Origin: an uncultured Bacteroidales bacterium
GTDB lineage: Bacteria; Bacteroidota; Bacteroidia; Bacteroidales; Paludibacteraceae
Length of the DNA: 9,864 nucleotides
Assembly: GCA_937911235.1 (NCBI GenBank)
Contig: CALDPN010000006.1
Location: 1-9,864 of the forward strand
Direction: 5' to 3'
Part shown: piece by piece, positions 1-7,952 of the stretch
Layout: each line of letters starts with the position of its first letter
Position numbering within the stretch: the stretch's first letter is position 1
Translations under genes and position numbers: made by a program
Notes under the pieces: generated by a model
Seen by the model: the letters and a program-made list of their open reading frames with translations, nothing else
Databases searched by the model: none
Told to the model about the DNA's origin: nothing

Positions 1-657
1 ATGAACCATTTAATTGAAGAATTCAAAAAGACTGATGGCATTGACCTTTCTAAAGACAAAATGGCAATGCAAAGACTTAAAGAAGCTGCAGAAAAAGCTA
101 AAATTGACTTATCAGGTGTTACAACTGCAAACATAAACTTACCGTTTATCACAGCAGATGCTACAGGTCCTAAACACTTAGAGTTTGAATTAACTAGAGC
201 AAAATGTAATAAAATACAAGGTGTACCTCAACAAATCACAATGATTATAAATAACTTACCTTCTGGTTATTTCCGTGATTTACAAATAATTAAAGAAGTT
301 TACCTTCCTCTTTTCGACGAAATGATAGACATTCTAGCTATGACACGTAGCATGATTGAAAAAATCAAAATCAACGAAAACATCCTAGACGACCCTAAAT
401 ATGACCTAATATTTAGTGTAGAAGAAGTAAACAGACTTACTCTAGAGGGCACACCATTTAGAGATGCTTACAAACAAGTGGGACTTGCAATTGAAAAAGG
501 TAATTTCACACCAAACAAAACAGTTAATCACACCCACGAAGGCAGTATTGGAAATCTTTGCAACGACAAGATTTCTGCACTTATGGAAGGCATCTTAGCA
601 GAATTCCCATTCGAAAAAGTAGAAGAAAAAGAAAAAGAACTATTAAATGTTATTTAA
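1..657 (+). CDS. argH: Chimeric ORF: DnaK internal fragment fused in frame to argininosuccinate lyase C-terminal part
   Basis: The 218-residue ORF has two unrelated parts. Residues 1 to about 62 match the substrate-proximal part of the DnaK (Hsp70) ATPase domain: EEFKK..GIDLSKDKMAMQRLKEAAEKAK, then NLPFITADATGPKHL. From about residue 62 to the end it is the C-terminal third of argininosuccinate lyase (arginine biosynthesis; argininosuccinate to arginine plus fumarate): FELTRAKCNKIQ, NNLPSGYFRDLQIIKEV, FSVEEVNRLTLEG and THEGSIGNLCND. The lyase N-terminal two thirds, including the GSSxMPxKxNP signature loop, is absent, so lyase activity is not expected. The DnaK part also lacks its nucleotide-binding N-terminus and substrate domain. 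The first ATG lies on base 1 and aligns with an internal DnaK methionine, so the frame probably continues upstream of the window. The lyase end overlaps the next gene by 11 nt, so that side looks native. The family calls are firm; whether the fusion is real is open. Confidence 0.85.
   Translation: MNHLIEEFKKTDGIDLSKDKMAMQRLKEAAEKAKIDLSGVTTANINLPFITADATGPKHLEFELTRAKCNKIQGVPQQITMIINNLPSGYFRDLQIIKEVYLPLFDEMIDILAMTRSMIEKIKINENILDDPKYDLIFSVEEVNRLTLEGTPFRDAYKQVGLAIEKGNFTPNKTVNHTHEGSIGNLCNDKISALMEGILAEFPFEKVEEKEKELLNVI
184..207 (+). other. DnaK/ArgH junction interval
   Basis: These bases encode F62-E63-L64-T65-R66-A67-K68-C69. DnaK proteins carry LTRAK right after GPKHL plus a few residues, and Bacteroidota ArgH carries FELTRAKCNK, so the switch between families must fall here, in a word both parents could share. 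No inverted repeat, target-site duplication or transposase remnant flanks it. The exact crossover base cannot be fixed without the parental genes. Confidence 0.7.
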
Positions 658-1405
658 TACCACTATATTCGGACCTATTCGTAGTCGCAGACTAGGAAAC
701 TCGTTGGGTATAAACCTACTGCCTAACAATGGGAAAATATGCTCATTCGACTGCATTTATTGTGAATGTGGACTAAACAAAGATGGCAGAGAAGACACAA
801 AACTATCTACCAGAGAAGAGGTTGCAGCAGAGCTTGAAGCTAAACTAAAAGAGCTTAAAGCCTCAAATGCCATTATAGACACATTTACCTTTGCAGGCAA
901 TGGAGAACCTACTATGCACCCAGACTTTAAAAACATAGTAGAAGATGTTATCCATCTGCGCAACACCTATTATCCTGAAGCAGTAATTTCTGTGCTTACA
1001 AATGCTTGGCAACTAGCGAACAAAGATGTGGTTTTTGCTCTTAAACGAGTAGATAACAATATCCTTAAACTTGACAGTGCTAAGAAAGAAACTATCCTTA
1101 AAATAAACCAACCTGTGAATCCAAACTTCGAGGTAGAAACTCTTATCTCACAGATTGCGCAGTTCAAGGACAATTGCATTGTACAAACTATGTTTGTGAA
1201 AGGTCCTGGCATAGACAATACCACAGAAGAAGAGGTAACAGCATGGATAAATGCTCTTAAAACCATTCAACCTAGACTAGTTCAAATCTATAGTATAGAT
1301 AGAAAAGTACCTATCGAAGGACTAGAGCACGTAGATGAAGATATACTTAGAGATATTGAAAAACGTGTTAAGAAAATAGGTTTAAATACACTAGTTACTC
1401 CATGA
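647..1405 (+). CDS. Radical SAM protein (Fe-S oxidoreductase, COG0731-like)
   Basis: A 252-residue, apparently full-length cytosolic radical SAM enzyme. The radical-SAM 4Fe-4S motif CxxxCxxC is C32-SFD-C36-IY-C39, followed by a further Cys at 41. The SAM-binding glycine-rich segment is AGNGEPT (residues 83-89), and NNILKLDSA (137-145) is typical of this family. Proteins of this group are widespread in Bacteroidota, resemble the radical SAM core of TYW1-type and MoaA-type enzymes, and have no assigned substrate, so the reaction is unknown. The start overlaps the end of the preceding lyase-derived ORF by 11 nt, and the stop overlaps the next start as ATGA, which suggests translational coupling in one transcript. 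The alternative starts I can see would remove the conserved N-terminal FGPxxSRRLG segment. Confidence 0.9.
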   Translation: MLFNTTIFGPIRSRRLGNSLGINLLPNNGKICSFDCIYCECGLNKDGREDTKLSTREEVAAELEAKLKELKASNAIIDTFTFAGNGEPTMHPDFKNIVEDVIHLRNTYYPEAVISVLTNAWQLANKDVVFALKRVDNNILKLDSAKKETILKINQPVNPNFEVETLISQIAQFKDNCIVQTMFVKGPGIDNTTEEEVTAWINALKTIQPRLVQIYSIDRKVPIEGLEHVDEDILRDIEKRVKKIGLNTLVTP

Positions 1406-2358
1406 AAACTCCTAGACGCATATTAATATCACCACTAGATTGGGGATTGGGTCATGCGTCTAGAATTATTCCCCTTATAAACAGATATTTAGAACAAGGC
1501 GATAATGTTATTATCGCCGGTTCTGGTCTGTCTTTAAATCTGCTTAAAAAGCAATTCCCTACTCTTGAGAGCATTGAGATACCTTCATTTAAAATGAAGT
1601 ATTCTGCAGGCAAATCTCAAGTATGGGCAGTAGCGAAAGCATTTCCTAAGCTAATTTATTATAGCATTCGCGAACACAGTGCTCTTAAACGCATTGTAAA
1701 GGAGAAAAATATTGATTTTATTATCTCCGACAATAGATTTGGGCTATACCATAAAACAGTGCCAAGCGCCTACATCACCCACCAACTTTTAATCAAATTG
1801 CCAAAGGGTTGGGCGTGGTTGGAACCTTTTGTGGCATTTGTGCATAGGTGCATTATAAATAGGTTTACAGAGTGTTGGGTGCCAGATTTTGAAGATATGA
1901 GTGAATCGCTTGCAGGCGAGCTTTCACATCCGACTAAAAAGCCACGAAATGTGAGATACATTGGAACGTTGTCACGTTTTCAGTTAGGAGCGAGTAATTT
2001 GAGGAGTTTAGCGTTAGCGATTTTATCTGGAGCGGAGCCGCAACGCAGTATCTTCGAGAAAGAACTTCTTGTATCACTGCAAAGCAAACCTCACGAGAAT
2101 ATCATTCTAGTGCAAGGAAAGATAGAGGCAGAGCAAAAGGTGAGCAAAGTGGGTAAAGTAACTGTGTATAACTTTATGAGCAGCGAAGAGCTACAAGAAT
2201 ACATACTAAAGGCAGATGAAATCATTTGCCGTAGTGGTTATAGTAGCATCATGGACCTACATGCTCTAGGCAAACTACTAAACGCCACACTCATACCTAC
2301 TCCAGGACAAACCGAACAAGAATACCTAGCCAAGTACATCAGTAATCACATCAAGTGA
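1402..2358 (+). CDS. GT-B-type glycosyltransferase family protein, C-terminus probably truncated
   Basis: The 318-residue protein resembles the MurG/glycosyltransferase-28-like proteins of Bacteroidota. The N-terminal nucleotide-fold loop is PLDWGLGHASRI (residues 11-22). Next come SDNRFGLYH (109-117) and YITHQL (124-129). The donor-binding C-terminal half has ILSGAEPQRS (207-216), CRSGYSSIMDL (276-286) and PTPGQTEQEYLAKY (299-312). It probably transfers a sugar from a nucleotide donor to a lipid or cell-wall acceptor; the substrates are unknown. Relatives I recall continue for roughly 30 more residues after TEQEYLA, which would form the closing helices of the GT-B fold; here the frame stops six residues after AKY. 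The start sits in a 4-nt ATGA overlap with the radical SAM gene. The last 33 nt overlap the end of recO on the other strand. Residues 194-213 use unusual codons (several GCG, AGG, CCG). Family call secure, activity doubtful. Confidence 0.8.
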   Translation: MKTPRRILISPLDWGLGHASRIIPLINRYLEQGDNVIIAGSGLSLNLLKKQFPTLESIEIPSFKMKYSAGKSQVWAVAKAFPKLIYYSIREHSALKRIVKEKNIDFIISDNRFGLYHKTVPSAYITHQLLIKLPKGWAWLEPFVAFVHRCIINRFTECWVPDFEDMSESLAGELSHPTKKPRNVRYIGTLSRFQLGASNLRSLALAILSGAEPQRSIFEKELLVSLQSKPHENIILVQGKIEAEQKVSKVGKVTVYNFMSSEELQEYILKADEIICRSGYSSIMDLHALGKLLNATLIPTPGQTEQEYLAKYISNHIK

Positions 2359-2979
2359 TTTGATTGCACCCATAGAAGGTAAAAAGTAATGATAATACTT
2401 TAAAAGAAGATTTATTGCTTTGCGTCTTTCTGCCCTACTTAGATCTACAGTATTTACCAACGCTTTTAAAATCAACATTTTATCTTCAGCACTCAACAAA
2501 CGTACAAACTCATTTTGCTCGCCATCGTCTGGATAAATACCCAAATACGCTGCATAACCAAGTAGAAAATCTAAAGGGAAAGTACCTAAATTTTCAGAAG
2601 AAGAAATTGTGCCAACTAAAGAAGTGAAATAATCGAAAAGCTGGTCGTCGGCATTGTTGTGCTCAAGTGTTTTGCTCACCACCTCAGCCATAAACTGGCA
2701 GATAAGCCCTTTAACAGGGCTTTCCACCACCCCATAAAACTCTGCTGCAAGACTAGCTTCACGTATTTTTTGAATATCTCTATTCTCTTTATACTCAATC
2801 TGCATATCAAGAAGAGAAAAAGGCATTAAGTGATAACTCCTTATTGTTGCCTTTTTACTCTGCGGGCGGTGTACTGAGAAACTAACCTTACCAAACTTTT
2901 GGGTATAAATTTCCGCAATATAACTGTTGTCCTTATATTGAACTAATCGCAGAACTATACCTTTGGTGGAATATAACAT
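2326..2979 (-). CDS. recO: DNA repair protein RecO
   Basis: A 217-residue RecO, the recombination mediator that helps RecR load RecA on SSB-coated single-stranded DNA in the RecF pathway and anneals complementary strands. The N-terminal OB-fold begins in the usual way (STKGIVLRLVQYKDNSYIAEIYTQKFGKVS) and continues through KKATIRSYHLMPFSLLDMQIEYK. The helical C-terminal domain includes FMAEVVSKTL and ends with LLKYYHYFLPSMGAIKSLDVITDVL, matching the Bacteroidota family end. It is slightly short compared with about 240 residues in Bacteroides. It is the last gene of the minus-strand operon: its ATG shares one base with the stop of the upstream protease gene. Its 3' end runs 33 nt into the convergent glycosyltransferase gene. 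Confidence 0.9.
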   Translation of the reverse strand: MLYSTKGIVLRLVQYKDNSYIAEIYTQKFGKVSFSVHRPQSKKATIRSYHLMPFSLLDMQIEYKENRDIQKIREASLAAEFYGVVESPVKGLICQFMAEVVSKTLEHNNADDQLFDYFTSLVGTISSSENLGTFPLDFLLGYAAYLGIYPDDGEQNEFVRLLSAEDKMLILKALVNTVDLSRAERRKAINLLLKYYHYFLPSMGAIKSLDVITDVLG

Positions 2980-5099
2980 TAATGGCAGATTATTTTGTGA
3001 GTTTCTTTTTCACCAGTGTTTGGAAGTAATTCCAATATATAGAATCCTTTTATAGGAATATTTATTTGAGAATCAAACACACCTGAGCCAACCATTTTAC
3101 CAGTCATATCAAATAGTTTATATTCTCCCTCGAAAGAAGGATTTATAAACACTTCACCTTGTGTTGGATTTGGATAAATAGCAAAATTTGATTTAGATTC
3201 AGATACTTCACCTATACTTGTTGACTTACTTTTAGCTACTACAGGGTCTAACCAAATACTCACATTTAAATTCCCGTATGGACTTTCTGTAAATGGTTTC
3301 CACTGATTGTCGTAAATATATGCAGTACAATCTCTATTTTCTTCTACCACACACGACATTCCAAATAGATTACTTGTAGTTATATTATCATAATTTAAAC
3401 TCAAAACTACAAATAGATTTTCATTTACAGTAACAGGCACCTCTAGTGGCACATATATTTCTTGTTTTTTATAGTTAACTATATCTTCTTCAAAAGGTGT
3501 GCCACTTCTGTAGAAACTTGCTTCTGTAGGGTGAACTAGAGTTCTTGAAAGAAGTGTTTCTGGCACATCTACACCTGAATAAATTTCTAAAGTAATAGGT
3601 ATAGAAATATCGTATTTACCTCTGAATGGAAGCATATACACGCCATATACAAGAGTAGGTTCTTTAAGTTCATATTTCTCTGCAAACTTTGTATATTTAT
3701 TGTATGTATGCCCTACTAGTGGAGTGCTATTAACTGTGTACGACCCAATATCTTCACCTACTTTTATATTACTTAATCTTTTTACCTGCAAAGCAGCATA
3801 CGGATCATAACCCTCCATAGACATCATCTCTGTGTCATTTGGAGAAATAAAGGTTGCTATTTGCATATTTTCATCTGCAAAATAGTTCCAAGCTGCAGAA
3901 AATTGACAGAAATAATCGTAGTGAGGTGTATCACAATAAGAACGTCCACCTGTTAGCTCGCCTATAATATATCCATCGGCATCAAAAAGTGGAGAGCCAG
4001 AAGAACCAACTTCAGTAACACCTTCTGACCAAGTTTGTACATCCCAATATGTTTTATAACTTGTCAGACTAAAATATGTAACTGGAAGATAATCTGCATC
4101 TGTATAACTAACCTTCTTAACATCACCGTATGGATGTTGAATGCACATATAAGGTCCTTTTGGAGAAGTGCTTCTATTCCATCCAGCCATATATGGTCGA
4201 TAGTCGGCAGGAGGCATTTTATATAATTCCGCAAGTGCAAAATCTACATTACTATCTCTTGCAAGTAAAGTAGAACCAGACATAGTAAACTGTCTTGAGC
4301 CTTGAAAATTCTCATCCTGTGCTGGCACTTCGTAGTTGAAGTAATACACTGTACGAGCAGCTACGCTAGCACTTGTTAGATTGTGCCCGGCTGTATAAAT
4401 GTAAGGTTTATGTTCTGTGTTATTAATTAGCGCTCCTGAGCCCCAATAAGATTCTACATCATCTACCATGAATAGCATACAAACAGATTGTCTTAATTTT
4501 TCTGTTTTCTCTTCGTGGGTAGCATGAGGAGAACATTCATTAGAATAATTAAATTTATTTGCACCTCTCAACTCGTGTGTAGCGAGCGAGATATGCAGTT
4601 GAGCCTCAAACGAAGCACCTAGCGGTTCTTGATATTCTACCACTACAGAATCTGACGCAAGTGGACGAATAAGTAACTTATTCTCTTTATTGTTGTTTTC
4701 CGATGTAAATGCGCCATACACTATAGTTTGTTCTGGATTGTAAACAAACAGTTTACCTCCTTCTGGCAACAAAAATTTATCAAAGTAAAGTGAAATACCT
4801 TTTGCATTTTGCGAACGCAAGCCAACACGCCAAATTTTCAAATCACCTTCTACAAATGTAGCTCCATCATTCATAGACACATCTGTATGACAGGTTACAC
4901 CAGATATGAATTTTCTATTTGAAGATTCGAAAGATACCTTTGTGGTATCTGCATTTAAATCGATAAAAAGGTTTGATGCACTACGCCTCATTCCTTGTTT
5001 TACTTGAGTAAATTTCATTGGCATACCAGCAGACTCATATTGAGCGTAAGCCTGACTGATAATAAATAGAGATACTATATAAAGTAAAATTTTTTTCAT
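2979..5099 (-). CDS. Secreted trypsin-fold (lysyl endopeptidase-like) serine protease with T9SS sorting domain
   Basis: A 706-residue exported protease. Residues 1-19 form a signal peptide (MKKILLYIVSLFIISQAYA, cleavage before Q20). A beta-rich N-terminal region (about 20-200) precedes a chymotrypsin-fold S1 domain of the lysyl endopeptidase type. Visible triad: H239 in YTAGHN, D286 in NVDFALAEL, S367 in GSSGSPLFD. An acidic D395 in the HYDYF segment lies about where Lys-C-type enzymes carry their Lys-specificity aspartate, so cleavage after Lys is plausible but unproven. A further beta-rich region (about 435-620) leads to a type A T9SS C-terminal sorting domain (about 637-706: NFAIYPNPTQGEVFINPS, ending GFYILELLP..HKIICH), implying outer-membrane export and cell-surface attachment or release. 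Cysteines at 70, 189, 207, 319, 389 and 398 could form disulfides. It resembles PepK-like proteases of T9SS bacteria. The gene overlaps wbqC by 4 nt and recO by 1 nt, unusual company for a secreted enzyme. Confidence 0.9.
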   Translation of the reverse strand: MKKILLYIVSLFIISQAYAQYESAGMPMKFTQVKQGMRRSASNLFIDLNADTTKVSFESSNRKFISGVTCHTDVSMNDGATFVEGDLKIWRVGLRSQNAKGISLYFDKFLLPEGGKLFVYNPEQTIVYGAFTSENNNKENKLLIRPLASDSVVVEYQEPLGASFEAQLHISLATHELRGANKFNYSNECSPHATHEEKTEKLRQSVCMLFMVDDVESYWGSGALINNTEHKPYIYTAGHNLTSASVAARTVYYFNYEVPAQDENFQGSRQFTMSGSTLLARDSNVDFALAELYKMPPADYRPYMAGWNRSTSPKGPYMCIQHPYGDVKKVSYTDADYLPVTYFSLTSYKTYWDVQTWSEGVTEVGSSGSPLFDADGYIIGELTGGRSYCDTPHYDYFCQFSAAWNYFADENMQIATFISPNDTEMMSMEGYDPYAALQVKRLSNIKVGEDIGSYTVNSTPLVGHTYNKYTKFAEKYELKEPTLVYGVYMLPFRGKYDISIPITLEIYSGVDVPETLLSRTLVHPTEASFYRSGTPFEEDIVNYKKQEIYVPLEVPVTVNENLFVVLSLNYDNITTSNLFGMSCVVEENRDCTAYIYDNQWKPFTESPYGNLNVSIWLDPVVAKSKSTSIGEVSESKSNFAIYPNPTQGEVFINPSFEGEYKLFDMTGKMVGSGVFDSQINIPIKGFYILELLPNTGEKETHKIICH

Positions 5100-5716
5100 A
5101 ATACGTATGAGTCTTTTAAGATTAAAATACTTTCGTTGCCCATATTAAACAGCAAGTCGTAGATACTTAGGTTTTCTACAAACCCAAATTTTTCTTTAAA
5201 GACTTGATAATATGGTTTGGGTGTAAAATTTAATGTTTCACCCTTATATTTTGGAGAAAGTTTTTCTCTAAAATCTAACTCGCTTTTTTCTGTATATGAA
5301 TTGGTGAGAATGAGTTTTGTATCTAAGCCAATTAAAGAAGTAATAATATCTTGAAGTTGTAGGTTAAAATCTAAAAGAAAATCAAATTTCTTCTCGTAAA
5401 GTGGCTTGATATCGTCTGAATAATATAGAAAAAAAGGACTATTGTTGTATGCAGATTCTATTGCAGTCCAGTGTACACGTTGCCAGTCGGTATCTGATAT
5501 TCTCACATCTTTATCAAGCATTTTTTCGCCTGAGACTTTCTCTACAGGAATAGTCAGATTCATTACTCCATTTGCTGTAAGAATCTGACATCTATTTCTG
5601 TAAGTTTGCTTCACATAATGAGCATACTGCTCCAGATATACCTCTCTGAAATTTGCCAGTATCGAGTAATACTGAATATTTCCAGAGTATGCTGGTATAA
5701 CTATAGGGGTTATCAT
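5096..5716 (-). CDS. WbqC family protein
   Basis: A 206-residue protein of the WbqC-like family, complete from AYSGNIQYYSIL to the typical end FGFVENLSIYDLLFNMGNESILIL. Diagnostic stretches are EQYAHYVKQTYRNRCQIL (about 29-46), LTIPVEK, the DVRISD..WQRVHWTAIESAYNNSPFF segment (about 70-96), and LYEKKFDFLLDFN. The family is linked in some bacteria to surface polysaccharide loci and has been suggested to act on amino sugars, but its biochemical role in Bacteroidota is not established. No signal peptide or membrane segment is seen, so it is probably cytosolic. Its start overlaps the lepB stop by 4 nt and its stop overlaps the protease start by 4 nt. The order dapB-lepB-wbqC is one I associate with Bacteroides relatives, so the first three genes look ancestral. 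Confidence 0.88.
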   Translation of the reverse strand: MITPIVIPAYSGNIQYYSILANFREVYLEQYAHYVKQTYRNRCQILTANGVMNLTIPVEKVSGEKMLDKDVRISDTDWQRVHWTAIESAYNNSPFFLYYSDDIKPLYEKKFDFLLDFNLQLQDIITSLIGLDTKLILTNSYTEKSELDFREKLSPKYKGETLNFTPKPYYQVFKEKFGFVENLSIYDLLFNMGNESILILKDSYVL

Positions 5717-7113
5717 TTTATATTATCTACCCATTTAAAGAAACGCTCCCATCTGATACCTAATCCTGGTTGGTCTTTATCTATAGACAACCATACGAAT
5801 AGAGGTTTACCCACAATGTGGTCTTCTGGCACATATCCCCAATAACGTGAGTCTTCTGAATTGTTGCGGTTGTCGCCCATCATCCAATAATAGTTCATTT
5901 TGAATGTGTACTCAGTGGCCACTTCACCATTGATGTAAATAGTAGAATCTTTCACTTGAAGTTCGTTGCCTTCGTATGTACGAATTAAACGTTCGTATAG
6001 TGGATAATTTTCTAAATCTACTTTTACAGTAGCACCTTTACGAGGTATATAGATTGGGCCATAATTGTCTCTAGACCAACTTGTGTATGCTTTTGGATAC
6101 ACTTGATGAGAGAACAAATCTGGATCGTCTAACACCTCTAGCACATTTGGAAAATTCTTTATCTGATTAAGTGCCTTTGAAGTTAAAGGCAGATAATAAA
6201 CTGGATTATAAGAGTTTTTCTCATTTAGTGGATATTGAAGTGACTCTAATATCACATCACCATTTCTCCAATTATTAACTAAAACTCTATCATCAACACT
6301 TACATCAAGTCTCTCAAATTGTTCATCTGAAATTCTTCTTCCATCTGTCATTACAAGATAGTTTCTTTGAAGATTTTCTGGATTTTGTTGAGCCTCACCA
6401 TTGATATAGATTTGACCGTCGATAATTTGAAGACTATCACCAGGTAGGCCTACGCAACGTTTTACATAATTTTCGCGTCTGTCCACTGGACGCACTACAA
6501 TCTGTCCAAAGTATTCTGGATTGTTCCACACCTTGTCTCTACCATAGAACTCACATAATGTGTAATAATCTGGAGCTTGCACTTTCAGTGCCACAGTATC
6601 ACCAGCAGGAAAATTGAATACTACAATATCCAATGCTTTAATAGTATCTAAACCTGCAAGTCGGCGATAATCCCATGATGGAGTTTCGATATAAGATTTG
6701 CAATTTAAGATTGGTAGAGTGTGCTGTGCAAGTGGGAATGAAAGTGGAGTCATAGGCACACGAGGACCGTATGTTACTTTATCCACCAACAAATAATCAC
6801 CTACTAAAAGCGATTTTTCTAGTGAAGATGTAGGAATTTTATAGTTTTGGAAAAGGTAAGTATTGATAAAATATACTGCTACTAACGCAAACACAATTGC
6901 ATCTACCCAACTCATTACAGAGTAAAGAAATTTACTCTTAGTCTTTTTCCAAAAAGTCCAAGGAATTATTTTAGTTAAATAAACGTCTAAAATAACTGGT
7001 AGAAGCAACAACCACCAAAAATTACCTACCCAATAAATAAACAATACATAAAATACTATTGCAAGGGCAGCTTTAATCCATTGTTTAAATGGAATATCTT
7101 TAAATTTCACCAT
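5713..7113 (-). CDS. lepB: Signal peptidase I (long Bacteroidota form)
   Basis: A 466-residue membrane-bound signal peptidase I that cleaves Sec signal peptides on the outer face of the inner membrane. The N-terminus carries hydrophobic segments at about 13-45 (probably two passes or a hairpin) and 68-88. The catalytic serine is S97 in IPTSSLEKSLLVGDYLLVDK, where the family has PSxSM; the general-base lysine is K218 in ENYVKRCVGLPGDSL. Box E is MMGDNRNNSEDSRYWGYVPEDH (about 411-432). The roughly 190-residue stretch between VGLPGD and box E is a Bacteroidota-specific enlargement of the periplasmic domain; E. coli LepB is only about 324 residues. All catalytic motifs are intact. It sits 2 nt downstream of dapB and overlaps wbqC by 4 nt. 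The same operon encodes a signal-peptide-bearing protease that is a likely substrate. Confidence 0.95.
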   Translation of the reverse strand: MVKFKDIPFKQWIKAALAIVFYVLFIYWVGNFWWLLLLPVILDVYLTKIIPWTFWKKTKSKFLYSVMSWVDAIVFALVAVYFINTYLFQNYKIPTSSLEKSLLVGDYLLVDKVTYGPRVPMTPLSFPLAQHTLPILNCKSYIETPSWDYRRLAGLDTIKALDIVVFNFPAGDTVALKVQAPDYYTLCEFYGRDKVWNNPEYFGQIVVRPVDRRENYVKRCVGLPGDSLQIIDGQIYINGEAQQNPENLQRNYLVMTDGRRISDEQFERLDVSVDDRVLVNNWRNGDVILESLQYPLNEKNSYNPVYYLPLTSKALNQIKNFPNVLEVLDDPDLFSHQVYPKAYTSWSRDNYGPIYIPRKGATVKVDLENYPLYERLIRTYEGNELQVKDSTIYINGEVATEYTFKMNYYWMMGDNRNNSEDSRYWGYVPEDHIVGKPLFVWLSIDKDQPGLGIRWERFFKWVDNIK

Positions 7114-7115
7114 AA

Positions 7116-7835
7116 TCAGAATTTTAACATATCGTTCATGCTAAGCATGCCTTTTTTGCCACAAGTAAACTCAGCTGCAAGCACTGCTCCTAATGCAAAT
7201 CCCATTCTGCTTTTTGCATCATGTGTAATAGTAATTGAGTCTACATCTGATTCGTATCTAATAGTGTGAATACCTGGCACTTGACCTTCACGGATTGCTT
7301 TGATAGGAAGTTTATCTGCAGCAGTTTCTTGTTCGCCAAGTTCCCAAGCAGATTTTCTATCTAGCTGAGCAAGAATATCATCTGCCAAGCTAATTGCAGT
7401 GCCACTAGGAGCATCTAGTTTTTGTGTGTGGTGAACCTCTGTCATAGAAACATTGTAGTTTTCAAATTGGTTCATAATTTTTGCTAGATATTTATTCACA
7501 GCAAAGAACACATTCACACCTAAACTAAAGTTTGAAGTCCAGAAGAAAGCTAGTCCTTTTTCATTGCAAAGTGCTTCTACTTCTGGCATCTTTTCTGTCC
7601 AACCTGTGGTACCAGAAACCACTGAAACCCCAGAATTGAACGCTTTAATATAATTTGCTACAGCTACTTTTGGTGCTGTAAACTCTATAGCTACATCTGC
7701 AGACTTAAATTCTTCACTATTAAAGTCTTCTTGATTGTCTATATCTATTCTACTTACTATTTCATGGCCTCTAGAGATTGCTATTTGCTCTATGGTTTTG
7801 CCCATTTTTCCGTATCCAATTAATGCTATTTTCAT
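7116..7835 (-). CDS. dapB: 4-hydroxy-tetrahydrodipicolinate reductase
   Basis: A 239-residue DapB, complete. It reduces 4-hydroxy-tetrahydrodipicolinate with NAD(P)H in the diaminopimelate/lysine pathway, supplying the peptidoglycan cross-linking residue. The N-terminal Rossmann loop is IGYGKMGKTI (G7-x-G9-x-x-G12). GTTGW lies at 75-79. The catalytic signature EVHHTQKLDAPSGTA spans 133-147, with H135 and K139 at the positions of the E. coli catalytic His/Lys pair. The length fits the shorter Bacteroidota form, which lacks part of the E. coli insertion. It is the first gene of the minus-strand operon, preceded by a TATCTTTG box about 17 nt upstream, and its stop is 2 nt before the lepB start. 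Confidence 0.96.
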   Translation of the reverse strand: MKIALIGYGKMGKTIEQIAISRGHEIVSRIDIDNQEDFNSEEFKSADVAIEFTAPKVAVANYIKAFNSGVSVVSGTTGWTEKMPEVEALCNEKGLAFFWTSNFSLGVNVFFAVNKYLAKIMNQFENYNVSMTEVHHTQKLDAPSGTAISLADDILAQLDRKSAWELGEQETAADKLPIKAIREGQVPGIHTIRYESDVDSITITHDAKSRMGFALGAVLAAEFTCGKKGMLSMNDMLKF

Positions 7836-7851
7836 AAGTTCATTTTTTTTA

Positions 7852-7859
7852 CAAAGATA
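7852..7859 (-). promoter_or_regulatory. Bacteroidota -7 box for the dapB operon
   Basis: Read on the minus strand this is TATCTTTG, an exact match to the Bacteroidota -7 consensus TAnnTTTG. It ends 16 nt before the dapB ATG, so the transcript leader would be only around 10 nt. I do not see a good -33 TTG at the preferred 19-21 nt spacing. It would drive the five-gene operon down to recO. Confidence 0.55.
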
Positions 7860-7952
7860 ATTAATTTCTTCACAATTTTAACGACACATATATTAAAAAG
7901 GAATATTTCATAAAAAAATACTAAAAAATAGTGACTTAATAAACTTTTTATG

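Noticed and set aside
1..657. A mobile element or integron-like recombination site creating the DnaK-ArgH fusion
   Set aside because: No transposase, inverted repeat, target duplication or attachment-like core is visible around 184-207.
970..1266. 98-codon open frame on the minus strand inside the radical SAM gene
   Set aside because: It is antisense to a well-supported conserved gene, resembles no family I know, and is explained by codon bias of the plus-strand gene.
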